Source of the DNA: Planctomycetota bacterium
GTDB taxonomy: Bacteria; Planctomycetota; UBA1135; UBA2386
NCBI GenBank assembly: GCA_016794565.1
Contig: JAEUHQ010000127.1
Coordinates: 1-43,383, forward strand
Length of the DNA stretch: 43,383 nt
Direction of reading: 5' to 3'
Under the pieces are notes generated by a model that was given only the letters and a program-made list of their open reading frames with translations, ran no database searches and was not told the DNA's origin. This document shows, one piece after another, positions 15,169-22,566 of this stretch (positions are counted from its first letter, which is position 1; every line of letters begins with the position of its first letter). The position numbers and the translations under genes are program-made.

Positions 15169-16431
15169 ATGAGCAAGTCGACCCTGTCCTGTCTGCTGGC
15201 TGTCGCCGTTTCGACGTCCCTCGCCTTGGCTCAGGACGGCCAAGCCGCCGGCGGCTGGAGCGCCAAGCCCGGTTCCGGTCTCAAGTACGACGGCGGTGAC
15301 GCCTTCGGCATGGAGATCAAGAACCGCCTCCAGGTGCACTGGACCTACGCGAACATCGAGGACGCCGCGGACACGAACACCTTCAACGTCCGGCGCTTGC
15401 GCACGACATTCGCCGGCCACGTGTTCAAGAAGAACATCCTCTACCAGATCATGTTCGACGCGGTCGACTCGGGCGCCACCGGCGACGGCAACATCAAGCA
15501 GGGCTGGGCGCAGTGGAACTTCGTCGAGTCCGACAGCGCCAAGATCGGCCTGCGCGCCGGCCAGGCGAAGACGATGTTCGGCCTCGAGTCGACAATGACA
15601 TCGGCCGGCCTGTGGTTCGTCGAGCGCTCGTCCACGTCGCGCGCCTTCGCCGACAGTTTCTCACGGGGCGCATGGTTGAACGGCGCGTACGCGTCGGACT
15701 CGAACAAGCCCGCCCTTCGCTGGGTCCTCGGGGCGATGAACACGGACGCCGCCGCTGGTCTCGGCGCCGGCTACGTCGACCGCGGCGAAGAGACGGCGAA
15801 CTCCGACAACGAGCTGAGCTACGTCTTCGCGGCGAACTTCGACCCGCTCGGCGACTTCTTCGGCGGCAAGCAGACCGTCGAAAGCCAACGCCAGGGCGAC
15901 TGGCGCACCGAAGAGACCGGCCTGCGCGGCACCCTCGGTGTCGGCGTGGCACTCGGCAACGGCAAGAACACCGCGACGCCTGCGGAGGACATCGAGAGCA
16001 CCTCGCTCAACCTCAACACCGCGTGGAACGTGGCTCGCTTCAGCATCATGGGCGAGTACTTCATGCGCACGGACGACCAACAGGGCGCCACGGCGGACAA
16101 GGAGAAGCCGAGCGGCTGGTACACGAGCCTCGGCTACCTCCTGCCGAAGAGCGGCGACAGCGCGATGCAGTGGGGCCTCGGCGTGCGCGTCGGCATGATC
16201 GAGACCGACGAGGGCGCCACCGGCTCCGGCGTCGACTTCCTGACGGGTGCCCAGGGCATCGGTTCGACCCTCGGCGACGTGACGGAGGCCAGCTTCGTGC
16301 TGAACGCCTTCTACCACGGTCACCAGTGCAAGACGCAGGTCGAGTACACGTTCCAGGACATCGATCCGGACGGCGGCGGCTCGAGCCAGACCAACCACAT
16401 CCTGCGCATCGGCTTCCAGATCGAGATCTGA
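15169..16431 (+). CDS. Phosphate-selective porin O/P family outer-membrane protein
   Basis: 420 residues. The signal peptide MSKSTLSCLLAVAVSTSLALAQ is followed by alternating aromatic/polar strands typical of a 16-18-stranded porin: FGMEIKNRLQVHWTYANIED, FNVRRLRTTFAGHVFKKNILYQIMFDA, VESDSAKIGLRAGQAKTMFGLE. The last strand ends with IGFQIEI, the usual aromatic-hydrophobic C-terminus for outer-membrane assembly. It resembles the OprO/OprP family (phosphate or pyrophosphate channels); the ion selectivity here is inference. The start at 15169 is set by the signal peptide; AGGAG at 15150-15154 is somewhat far (14 bases). It is followed by a strong terminator and is monocistronic. Confidence 0.88.
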   Translation: MSKSTLSCLLAVAVSTSLALAQDGQAAGGWSAKPGSGLKYDGGDAFGMEIKNRLQVHWTYANIEDAADTNTFNVRRLRTTFAGHVFKKNILYQIMFDAVDSGATGDGNIKQGWAQWNFVESDSAKIGLRAGQAKTMFGLESTMTSAGLWFVERSSTSRAFADSFSRGAWLNGAYASDSNKPALRWVLGAMNTDAAAGLGAGYVDRGEETANSDNELSYVFAANFDPLGDFFGGKQTVESQRQGDWRTEETGLRGTLGVGVALGNGKNTATPAEDIESTSLNLNTAWNVARFSIMGEYFMRTDDQQGATADKEKPSGWYTSLGYLLPKSGDSAMQWGLGVRVGMIETDEGATGSGVDFLTGAQGIGSTLGDVTEASFVLNAFYHGHQCKTQVEYTFQDIDPDGGGSSQTNHILRIGFQIEI

Positions 16432-16479
16432 GCTGAGGCTCGCCGGGCCTGGCCCACGGGGCGGCCCGATGCAGCGACG

Positions 16480-16504
16480 AGGAGGCGGGTGATGCCCGCC
16501 TCCT
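16480..16504 (+). terminator. Rho-independent terminator after the porin gene
   Basis: AGGAGGCGGG (16480-16489) pairs perfectly with CCCGCCTCCT (16495-16504) around the loop TGATG, followed by TT. It begins 48 bases after the porin stop. Confidence 0.85.
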
Positions 16505-16685
16505 TTCACGTACCGACCCCGGACTGATGCCTCGCGTGGATCTCGGCGCACCTTCACGGAGCGCAAACCCGCCTGCCGCCACGACTCCGGAACGCGCGCG
16601 CGGGCCCCACCCCGCAACGCACACAACCCACGAGCGGTCGATGGTTTGGAGAGTCCTTGATCCACGCGAGGCACCAGTTCCGGGG

Positions 16686-16691
16686 TAAGGT
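16686..16691 (+). promoter_or_regulatory. Candidate -10 element (TAAGGT) directly before the FAD oxidoreductase gene
   Basis: TAAGGT ends 8 bases before the ATG at 16700, so transcription would start at or next to the start codon. No Shine-Dalgarno sequence fits between. This is a leaderless-type arrangement. Confidence 0.5.
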
Positions 16692-16699
16692 CCGTGCCG

Positions 16700-17644
16700 A
16701 TGGAGCCGGACCTGGATGTCATCGTGTTGGGCGCCGGCCTCCGCGGACTCTCGGCCGCGCTCGAATGGGAGGCCCGACGACCGGACGTGCGGCTGCTCGT
16801 CGTCGACGCCGCGCCGCACGTCGGCGGCCGCGTGCGCACGCAGCGGACGAACGGCTTTTCCTGCGAACTCGGTCCGTTCGCGTTCGATCGCGCCGAGGTC
16901 GAGCCGGTCCTCGCCCGACTCTCATCACCGCCGAGAATCCTCGAGTGCACGGCGACGAGCGGCTGGGTGTTCGACGGCGACGGTCTGCGCTCGACTCCGG
17001 TGGAACCACGCCCCGTCTCGTTCGCCACCGGCGCGGAGGAAGTCGTGCAGGCGTGCAGGCGACAGCTCGGCAATCGCTTCGCTCTCGCGCGCGCCGCCGT
17101 CCGCGTCCGCACGGATGGTGCGACGTGGCACGTGACGCTCGGCGGCGACGTGCCGACCGAGTTGACCGCGCCGACGCTCGTGCTCGCCCTGCCCACCGCA
17201 ACCGCCGCCGGCCTTCTCGCGGCGTTCGACCCGGAACTCCCCTCCGTCGCTGCGCGACTGCGCTCCGAGGCCGCCGCGTTCGTCTTCCTCGGCGGAAACA
17301 CCGTAGAGGCGCCCTGGTCCGATGGTTACGGCATCGTGCCCACGGAAGGCATCAGCCCGCCTGTGGTCGAGGCGATCTTCTGCCAGAACGCGTTCCCCGG
17401 GCGAGCCTTGCCCGGCCGCTTCCTCGTGCGCTGCGAGGTCCGCGGGGAGAACGCCACGGCACCCGACGACGGCCTCGTGCGCACGGCGACCGACGAACTG
17501 CGGCGCTGGACCGGTGGCGCCGTCACGGCGCCGTTCACCAAGGTCCATCGGTTCGACGACGGAGTCGCCGACGGCGCGCGGGCTGAGTGCCGCGTGCGGC
17601 TCGCCGGAGTCGCGGCACGCGCGCCCGGGCTCTCGATCGCCTGA
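16700..17644 (+). CDS. Short FAD-dependent amine oxidase/protoporphyrinogen oxidase-like protein
   Basis: 314 residues. The N-terminal Rossmann motif is DVIVLGAGLRGLSAALEWEA (GxGxxG), with the ribose-binding acid in LLVVDAAPHVGGRVRT. The GGR-hRT motif is typical of the flavin amine oxidase/HemY/phytoene desaturase superfamily. The C-terminal half has TATAAGLLAAFDPELPSVAARL and AAAFVFLGGN. The usual C-terminal FAD motif (GDxxxxxxxxGA) is lacking, and the protein is 100 or more residues shorter than typical members, so it may be a reduced form or have lost activity. The start is at the ATG 16700; an in-frame GTG is two codons upstream. It ends 21 bases before the DUF1801 gene, which has its own leaderless-type element. 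Confidence 0.72.
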   Translation: MEPDLDVIVLGAGLRGLSAALEWEARRPDVRLLVVDAAPHVGGRVRTQRTNGFSCELGPFAFDRAEVEPVLARLSSPPRILECTATSGWVFDGDGLRSTPVEPRPVSFATGAEEVVQACRRQLGNRFALARAAVRVRTDGATWHVTLGGDVPTELTAPTLVLALPTATAAGLLAAFDPELPSVAARLRSEAAAFVFLGGNTVEAPWSDGYGIVPTEGISPPVVEAIFCQNAFPGRALPGRFLVRCEVRGENATAPDDGLVRTATDELRRWTGGAVTAPFTKVHRFDDGVADGARAECRVRLAGVAARAPGLSIA

Positions 17645-17653
17645 CCATCGCGC

Positions 17654-17659
17654 TACCGT
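17654..17659 (+). promoter_or_regulatory. Candidate -10 element (TACCGT) directly before the DUF1801 gene
   Basis: TACCGT ends 6 bases before the ATG at 17666, the exact spacing expected when the mRNA begins with the start codon. There is no Shine-Dalgarno sequence. Confidence 0.5.
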
Positions 17660-17665
17660 GCGCGG

Positions 17666-18316
17666 ATGCAGTCCCAAGCCCACACCGTCGCCGCCTACCT
17701 CGCTTCGCTCCCTGCCGACCGCCGCGCCGCGATCGAAGCAGTGCGCAAGGTGATCCTCGACAACCTGGACGACGGTTACGCGGAAGGCATGCAGTACGGA
17801 ATGATCGGCTACTGCGTGCCGCACAGCCGCTTCCCCGCCGGCTACCACTGCGATCCGACGCAGCCGCTGCCGTTCGCCGGACTCGCGTCGCAGAAGAACC
17901 ACATGTCCGTCTACCTGATGGGCGTCTACAGCGACGGGAAGGATCACATGTCGAACTGGTTTCGCGAGGCATGGCGCGCCACCGGCAAGAAGCTCGACAT
18001 GGGGAAGTGCTGCATTCGCTTCAAGAAGCTCGAGGACGCGGCACTCGACGTCATTGGCGAAGCGATCCGGCGCCTGCCGGTGGACACGTACCTCGACTAC
18101 TACCGACAGGCGATGGCGCAGAATGCGGAGCGCAAGAGTGCCCGGAAGCCGGTGAAGAAGGCGGCACCCGCCACGAAGAAGGCCGCCGCGAAGTCCAAGA
18201 CCGCGCCGCGGGCGAGCAAGACGTCCGCACTGGTCGTCGCGTCCGCCCTCGCCAACAAGGGCCGAGGGAAGTCGTCGGGGAAGGTCGCCGCGAAGAAGCG
18301 CGGCGCGGCGCGCTGA
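17666..18316 (+). CDS. DUF1801 (YdhG-like) protein with histone-H1-like basic tail
   Basis: 216 residues. Residues about 1-150 are a DUF1801/YdhG-type domain: TVAAYLASLPADRRAAIEAV, LDDGYAEGMQYGMIGYCVP, KNHMSVYLMGVYSDGK, KKLDMGKCCIRFKKLEDA. Its function is unknown, though the family resembles the CyaY/YjbR fold. The tail (155-216) is Lys/Arg/Ala/Ser-rich, has no acidic residue after Glu155, and repeats KKAA/KKAAAK-like units as in histone H1 and bacterial HctA/AlgP-type tails. Such tails bind DNA or other polyanions without strict sequence preference. The start is the ATG at 17666. It is convergent with ilvE (22 bases apart). Confidence 0.83.
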   Translation: MQSQAHTVAAYLASLPADRRAAIEAVRKVILDNLDDGYAEGMQYGMIGYCVPHSRFPAGYHCDPTQPLPFAGLASQKNHMSVYLMGVYSDGKDHMSNWFREAWRATGKKLDMGKCCIRFKKLEDAALDVIGEAIRRLPVDTYLDYYRQAMAQNAERKSARKPVKKAAPATKKAAAKSKTAPRASKTSALVVASALANKGRGKSSGKVAAKKRGAAR

Positions 18317-18338
18317 CGCGTTCGACCGCGATCGCCGG

Positions 18339-19268
18339 TCACGCCCCGCGCACCGGCGCCAGCCACCCATGGCGATCGTCGTGCTGGCCGCGCGCAATCG
18401 CGAAGAAGCGCTCCTGCAGGCGCTTCGTCACGGGCCCGCGCGCACCCGCGCCGACCACGAGCCCGTCGACCGAACGGATCGGCGTGACCTCGGCGACGGT
18501 GCCGGTGAAGAACGCTTCGTCGGCGATGTAGAGCATCTCCCGCGGCAACCGCTGCTCGACGACGGGGACACCGAGGTCCGCCGCGATCTGCAGCACACAG
18601 GCGCGCGTCACTCCGGCGAGGATCGACGAGCCGACCGGCGGCGTCATCAGACGACCGCCCTGCACGAGGAACAGGTTCTGGCCGCTGCCTTCGCTCACGA
18701 AGCCGTCGACGTCGAGCACGACAGCTTCGTGGAAGCCGCGGTCCCTCGCTTCGCCGACCGCGAGCGCGCTGTTCACGTAGTTGCCGGCGCACTTCGCCAT
18801 CGCGGGCAACGTGTCCGGCGCCATACGCCGCCAGCTCGAGACGCCCGCGTCGATGCCGCGCTCGAGGAGAGCCGCTTCGTCCTTCTTCTGCCACGGGAAG
18901 GTCGCGATCGCGACATCGACCGGGCACTCGTCGGGGAAGACGCCGAGCGCGCCGTAGCCGCGGAACACGAGCGGCCGGATGTAGCACGCGTCCTGACCGT
19001 TCGCGGCGATCGTGTCGCGGATCGCGGTGCACAGGTCGGCGTGCGAGAACCGGAGCGGCAGTCGAACGATGCGGCACGAGTGCAGGAGGCGCGTGACGTG
19101 CGCGTCGAGACAGAACACCGCCGGGCCGCGCGGAGTCGCGTAGGCGCGAATGCCCTCGAACACGCTCGACGCGTAGTGCAACGCGTGACTCAGCACGTGC
19201 ACCTGAGCCTGCTCCCACGGGACGAGGCGACCGTTCCACCAGATCTTCGGCTGCGGCACGAGCTTCAT
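18339..19268 (-). CDS. ilvE: Branched-chain amino acid aminotransferase
   Basis: 309 residues, the size of class IV PLP aminotransferases. It has IWWNGRLVPWEQAQVHVLSHALHY, VFEGIRAYATPRGPAVF, YIRPLVFRGYGALGV, and the PLP-binding lysine in AMAKCAGNYVNS (Lys159). EAVVLDVDGFVSEGSGQNLF, TRACVLQIAADLG and DEAFFTGTVAEVTPI follow. It transaminates leucine, isoleucine and valine with 2-oxoglutarate in the cytoplasm. D-amino acid aminotransferase or aminodeoxychorismate lyase share the fold, but the FEGIRAY and GTVAEVTPI blocks fit IlvE. The start at 19268 lies 26 bases after the asnB stop, and a TAGACT element sits between, so it may have its own near-leaderless transcript. Confidence 0.93.
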   Translation of the reverse strand: MKLVPQPKIWWNGRLVPWEQAQVHVLSHALHYASSVFEGIRAYATPRGPAVFCLDAHVTRLLHSCRIVRLPLRFSHADLCTAIRDTIAANGQDACYIRPLVFRGYGALGVFPDECPVDVAIATFPWQKKDEAALLERGIDAGVSSWRRMAPDTLPAMAKCAGNYVNSALAVGEARDRGFHEAVVLDVDGFVSEGSGQNLFLVQGGRLMTPPVGSSILAGVTRACVLQIAADLGVPVVEQRLPREMLYIADEAFFTGTVAEVTPIRSVDGLVVGAGARGPVTKRLQERFFAIARGQHDDRHGWLAPVRGA

Positions 19269-19277
19269 GACCCGCGC

Positions 19278-19283
19278 AGTCTA
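19278..19283 (-). promoter_or_regulatory. Candidate -10 element (TAGACT) directly before ilvE
   Basis: TAGACT on the minus strand ends 9 bases before the ilvE ATG, in the 26-base gap after asnB. No Shine-Dalgarno sequence is visible, so the mRNA would be leaderless or nearly so. Confidence 0.45.
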
Positions 19284-19294
19284 TCGACTCGGCG

Positions 19295-21190
19295 TCAGCG
19301 AGCGGATGCGACCGGAGCGGCCGGTGCCACGAAGCGATCGGGCGATCCGCGCACGAAGGTCCGGTGCCACACTTCGAGGCCGAGCAGCGTCCAGAGGCGC
19401 AGTTCTTCGTTGCGGCGCCCGCGCACGTGGTCCCGCAGCATCGCGTCGATCGGACCACGTGCGAGGTATGTGCTGACGAACGAATCGCGGCCGAGCAGCA
19501 GATCGTGCGCGTAGTCCTTCAGGCCGCCGCGAAACCACTCGTCGAGCGGGACGCGGAAGCCGACCTTCTTGCGATCGACGATGTTCGCGGGGAGATGACG
19601 GCGGGCGATCTCCTTCACGATCCACTTGCCGCTCCTGCCCTTCACCTTCATCGCCGAGTCGACGCGGAACGCGAGTTCGACGAGTTCGTGATCGAGGAAC
19701 GGCGGGCGGTTCTCGATGCTCGCCGCCATCGACATGCGGTCGCCGCGCTCGAGCAGGTTGTCGGCGAGCCACGTGTGGCAATCGACGTAGAGCATGCGCC
19801 GCAGGTGGTCGCCCTGGCAGCGCTCGTACTGGCCGAGTGTGCGCGGTGCACCGAAGCCGGATTTCAGCGCGCGGCGCTCGTACCACGTGAACGGCGCGAA
19901 CCACGTCTGCAGCCGCTCGCCGGTGTCGCGGCCGGTGAGCGCGCGTGCCGCCTGGCGGGCGCGGTACTTCGATCCCGGCAGCATGCGTTCCGCGGCGCGC
20001 ATCGCGGGAACGCGCAGGAAGCCGGGGATCGCCGCGAACGGCGCGAGCTTCGGCTCGTACGCGTACTTCGGATAACCGGCGAAGATCTCGTCGCTGCCCT
20101 CGCCCGACAGCAGCACCTTCACCGTGCTGCGCGCGTACTTCGCGATGCGGTAGATCGCGATGTCCGCGGGCTCGCTGATCGGTCCGTCGCGGTGCCAGGT
20201 CAGGGTCTCCCAGAGCTGCTGGAAATCCTGCGCGGTCACGTGCACTTCGTGGTGCGTCGTGCCGACCGCTTCGCTCACCTGCTTCGCGTACGGAAGCTCG
20301 TCGAAGCGCGGGTCGGAGAAGCCGGCCGCGAAGGTCTGCACTTCGCCGCCTTGCCGCAGCTTCTTCATCAGCGCGACGGTGAGACTGCTGTCGAGCCCGC
20401 CGCTCAGGTACGCGCCGACGGGCACGTCGGCCACGAGCCGTCCCGCCACCGCGCGCTCGAGCGCCTCGTTCACGGCGGCGATCGCCGCATCACCGCCGAT
20501 CGGCGGGCCGTGTTCGGCAGCCGGCAGAGCCCACCAAGTCTCCTCGCGCAGCGTGCCGTTCGCGCCGACGTGCAGCGCCTTGCCCGCGGCGAGTTTCTTG
20601 ATGCCGCGGAACAGGCTGCCGGGCGGCGGCACCGAGCGGTACGTGAGAACGTCCTCGATCGCCGCGTCGTCGACCTGCACCGGCCCGAGCGCCGGCAGCA
20701 GCGCCTTCACTTCGCTCGCGAACACGACGAAGCCGGGGCCCTCGGCGTAGTACAGCGGCAGGATGCCGAGCCGGTCGCGCGCGAACAGCAGCGTGCCGGC
20801 GCGCTCGTCGAGGAAGGCGAACGCGAACTGTCCGTTCACCTTGTCGAGGCCCTTCAGGCCGTCGCGCCGCAGCGTCTCGAGGAGCACCTCGGTGTCGCCA
20901 TGCGTGCGCAGCGGCACGCCGTCGCGAACGAGCTGCGCGCGCAGATCCTGGTAGTTGAAGATCTCGCCGTTGAACGTGATGTGGAACGGCCCGCTCGCCG
21001 ACGTCATCGGCTGCGGCGATCCCGCCAGGTCGATGATCGACAGCCGCGTGTGGCCGAACCCGACGTCGCGGAAGACCCGGAACCCGTCACCGTCCGGGCC
21101 GCGGTGCCGCAGCCGCGCCGCCATCGCACGCAGCAGCGACTCCTCGACCGGGCGGCCGTCGAAACGGCGGATGCCTACGATGCCGCACAT
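19295..21190 (-). CDS. asnB: Glutamine-hydrolysing asparagine synthetase
   Basis: 631 residues. The class II glutamine amidotransferase domain starts with the Cys2 nucleophile (MCGIVGIRRF). It also has RLRHRGPDGDG (30-36), GHTRLSIIDLAG, FNGEIFNY and HGDTEVLLETL. The synthetase domain has the PP-loop SGGLDSS (263-269), then LLSGEGSDEIFAGYPKY and the MSMAASIENRPPFLDHELVE block. Glutamine-derived ammonia makes asparagine from aspartate and ATP. Variants of this length, next to glycosyltransferases as here, often belong to polysaccharide clusters, where they may amidate sugars or other carboxylates; so the substrate may not be free aspartate. A TAAGGT element lies 45 bases upstream; no Shine-Dalgarno sequence is clear (the leader is CU-rich). 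Confidence 0.93.
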   Translation of the reverse strand: MCGIVGIRRFDGRPVEESLLRAMAARLRHRGPDGDGFRVFRDVGFGHTRLSIIDLAGSPQPMTSASGPFHITFNGEIFNYQDLRAQLVRDGVPLRTHGDTEVLLETLRRDGLKGLDKVNGQFAFAFLDERAGTLLFARDRLGILPLYYAEGPGFVVFASEVKALLPALGPVQVDDAAIEDVLTYRSVPPPGSLFRGIKKLAAGKALHVGANGTLREETWWALPAAEHGPPIGGDAAIAAVNEALERAVAGRLVADVPVGAYLSGGLDSSLTVALMKKLRQGGEVQTFAAGFSDPRFDELPYAKQVSEAVGTTHHEVHVTAQDFQQLWETLTWHRDGPISEPADIAIYRIAKYARSTVKVLLSGEGSDEIFAGYPKYAYEPKLAPFAAIPGFLRVPAMRAAERMLPGSKYRARQAARALTGRDTGERLQTWFAPFTWYERRALKSGFGAPRTLGQYERCQGDHLRRMLYVDCHTWLADNLLERGDRMSMAASIENRPPFLDHELVELAFRVDSAMKVKGRSGKWIVKEIARRHLPANIVDRKKVGFRVPLDEWFRGGLKDYAHDLLLGRDSFVSTYLARGPIDAMLRDHVRGRRNEELRLWTLLGLEVWHRTFVRGSPDRFVAPAAPVASAR

Positions 21191-21235
21191 GCGGAGGACG
21201 GAGGAGCGAAGCGAAGCGCGATGAACACGGCGAGC

Positions 21236-21241
21236 ACCTTA
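21236..21241 (-). promoter_or_regulatory. Candidate -10 element (TAAGGT) upstream of asnB
   Basis: TAAGGT on the minus strand, identical to the element before the FAD oxidoreductase gene at 16686. Here it lies 45 bases from the start codon, so a leader of about 38 bases would result. Confidence 0.35.
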
Positions 21242-21300
21242 CATCGGTCGCGGCGCCCGTTCCGCTGCAAGTTCGGGCATCGCGCCCGGACCAGCGCCTC

Positions 21301-22491
21301 TCAGCTCCTGGCAGTCGGAGCGGTCGGCCGGGCTGCCAGGCCATCGAGAATGCCAAGCAGTTCGCGCGTGCGGTCGTCCCAGGTCGCCTTGCCGAGGAGA
21401 GCGCGGCGATCGCCCTTCGCACGGGCACCTTTCACGACATCGTCGATGCGCTGCAAGAACTCGTCGCCGTTCTTCGCGAGGTGCACGAAGTCGCGGTAGT
21501 GCTCGACCTCGGGAAAGTACGTCGTGACGACCTCCTGGCCGAGCGACAGGTACTCCTTCAACTTGATCGGGTTGCACGACCGGATCCAGTCGTTGTCGAG
21601 CCACGGCATGATCGACACGTCGAAGTCGGCGCCGAGGTCGGGGATCTCCGCGTAGGGCCGGAAGCCGAGGTGCTTGACGTTGGGGTGCCGCGTGAGCCGT
21701 TCCATCGACAAGGTCGCGTCGCCGATCAGCACCAGCGTGTAGTCCGGCCGCTCGACGGCGATGCGCTCCAGGATGTCGAAGTCGATGACGTAGTCGTCGA
21801 GGCCGCCGAAGAATCCGATGATCGGGCGCTTGCAGCCGAGCCTCGTCAGGGTCTCGGTGCGCGGCCGCGCGGCGAAGTGCTTCGTGTCGACGCCGTGGTC
21901 GAGGAAGAACGCGCGGTCACCGGTCAGATCGCGCTCGCTGTCGCGGAATGCTCGGCTGCTGTAGAGCACGCCGTCGCTCTTCGTCAGCAGTTCGTGCTCG
22001 AGCGAACGGATCAGGCCCTGGTCGGCTTCGCCGAACGCGGAGTGCTTGTCGCTGCGGTTGTAGACGAGCGTGCTGCGCGCCATATCCTTCGCCACGTCCC
22101 ACGCCGTCGGCACGGTGACCACGATGTGCGGATCGACCATGCCGAGCTTCCTCGCGACCCGCTCGACCTGGCGCCGGATGCTGCGCGCGTTGAACGCGCG
22201 CGCTTTCTCGCTGCCGTAGAAGGGGAACAGGATCGGCGTCATCACCGTGAAGCCCGGCGCATCGGGCAGCGGGCGGCGCGTGTGGCGCAGCATGCTCTTC
22301 AGTTTCCGCCAGATGCGACGGAACGGCAGCGGAGAGCGGCCGGGCATGGGCATGCGCATGCCGATGCTGTTGATCAGGAGAACCTTGCGGGACCGCGCCG
22401 CGCGCGTCATCAGCTGGAAGTCGCTGTGCGCGCGGTTGTGGTACCACCAGTCCTGGCCACAGAAGCAGATCAGGTCGGGCTGGCGAGTCAC
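21301..22491 (-). CDS. Glycosyltransferase, GT4-like
   Basis: 396 residues, two-Rossmann (GT-B) layout. The N-terminal half has ICFCGQDWWYHNRAHSDFQL and VLLINSIGMRMPMP. The linker region has LVYNRSDKHSAF, then LDHGVDTKHF. The nucleotide-sugar half has PIIGFFGGLDDYVIDFDILE, YTLVLIGDATLSMERL, VKHLGFRPYAEIPDLGADFDVSIMP and NPIKLKEYLSLGQEVVTT, the EX7E-like donor site of GT4/GT1 enzymes. The ends fit cytoplasmic transfer of a sugar onto a lipid-linked or surface glycan. The start is a GTG at 22491, 8 bases after TATAAG. The neighbours are asnB and membrane glycosyltransferases. Donor and acceptor are unknown. Confidence 0.87.
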   Translation of the reverse strand: MTRQPDLICFCGQDWWYHNRAHSDFQLMTRAARSRKVLLINSIGMRMPMPGRSPLPFRRIWRKLKSMLRHTRRPLPDAPGFTVMTPILFPFYGSEKARAFNARSIRRQVERVARKLGMVDPHIVVTVPTAWDVAKDMARSTLVYNRSDKHSAFGEADQGLIRSLEHELLTKSDGVLYSSRAFRDSERDLTGDRAFFLDHGVDTKHFAARPRTETLTRLGCKRPIIGFFGGLDDYVIDFDILERIAVERPDYTLVLIGDATLSMERLTRHPNVKHLGFRPYAEIPDLGADFDVSIMPWLDNDWIRSCNPIKLKEYLSLGQEVVTTYFPEVEHYRDFVHLAKNGDEFLQRIDDVVKGARAKGDRRALLGKATWDDRTRELLGILDGLAARPTAPTARS

Positions 22492-22499
22492 GGGCCGCC

Positions 22500-22505
22500 C
22501 TTATA
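22500..22505 (-). promoter_or_regulatory. Candidate -10 element (TATAAG) before the glycosyltransferase gene
   Basis: TATAAG on the minus strand ends 8 bases before the GTG start at 22491. It is close to the TATAAT consensus and leaves no room for a Shine-Dalgarno sequence. Confidence 0.4.
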
Positions 22506-22566
22506 GCGAGCGCACGGCGAGATCACCTCGCCTCTCTGGGCCCGCCCTGGCGAGAACCGGGCGCCG

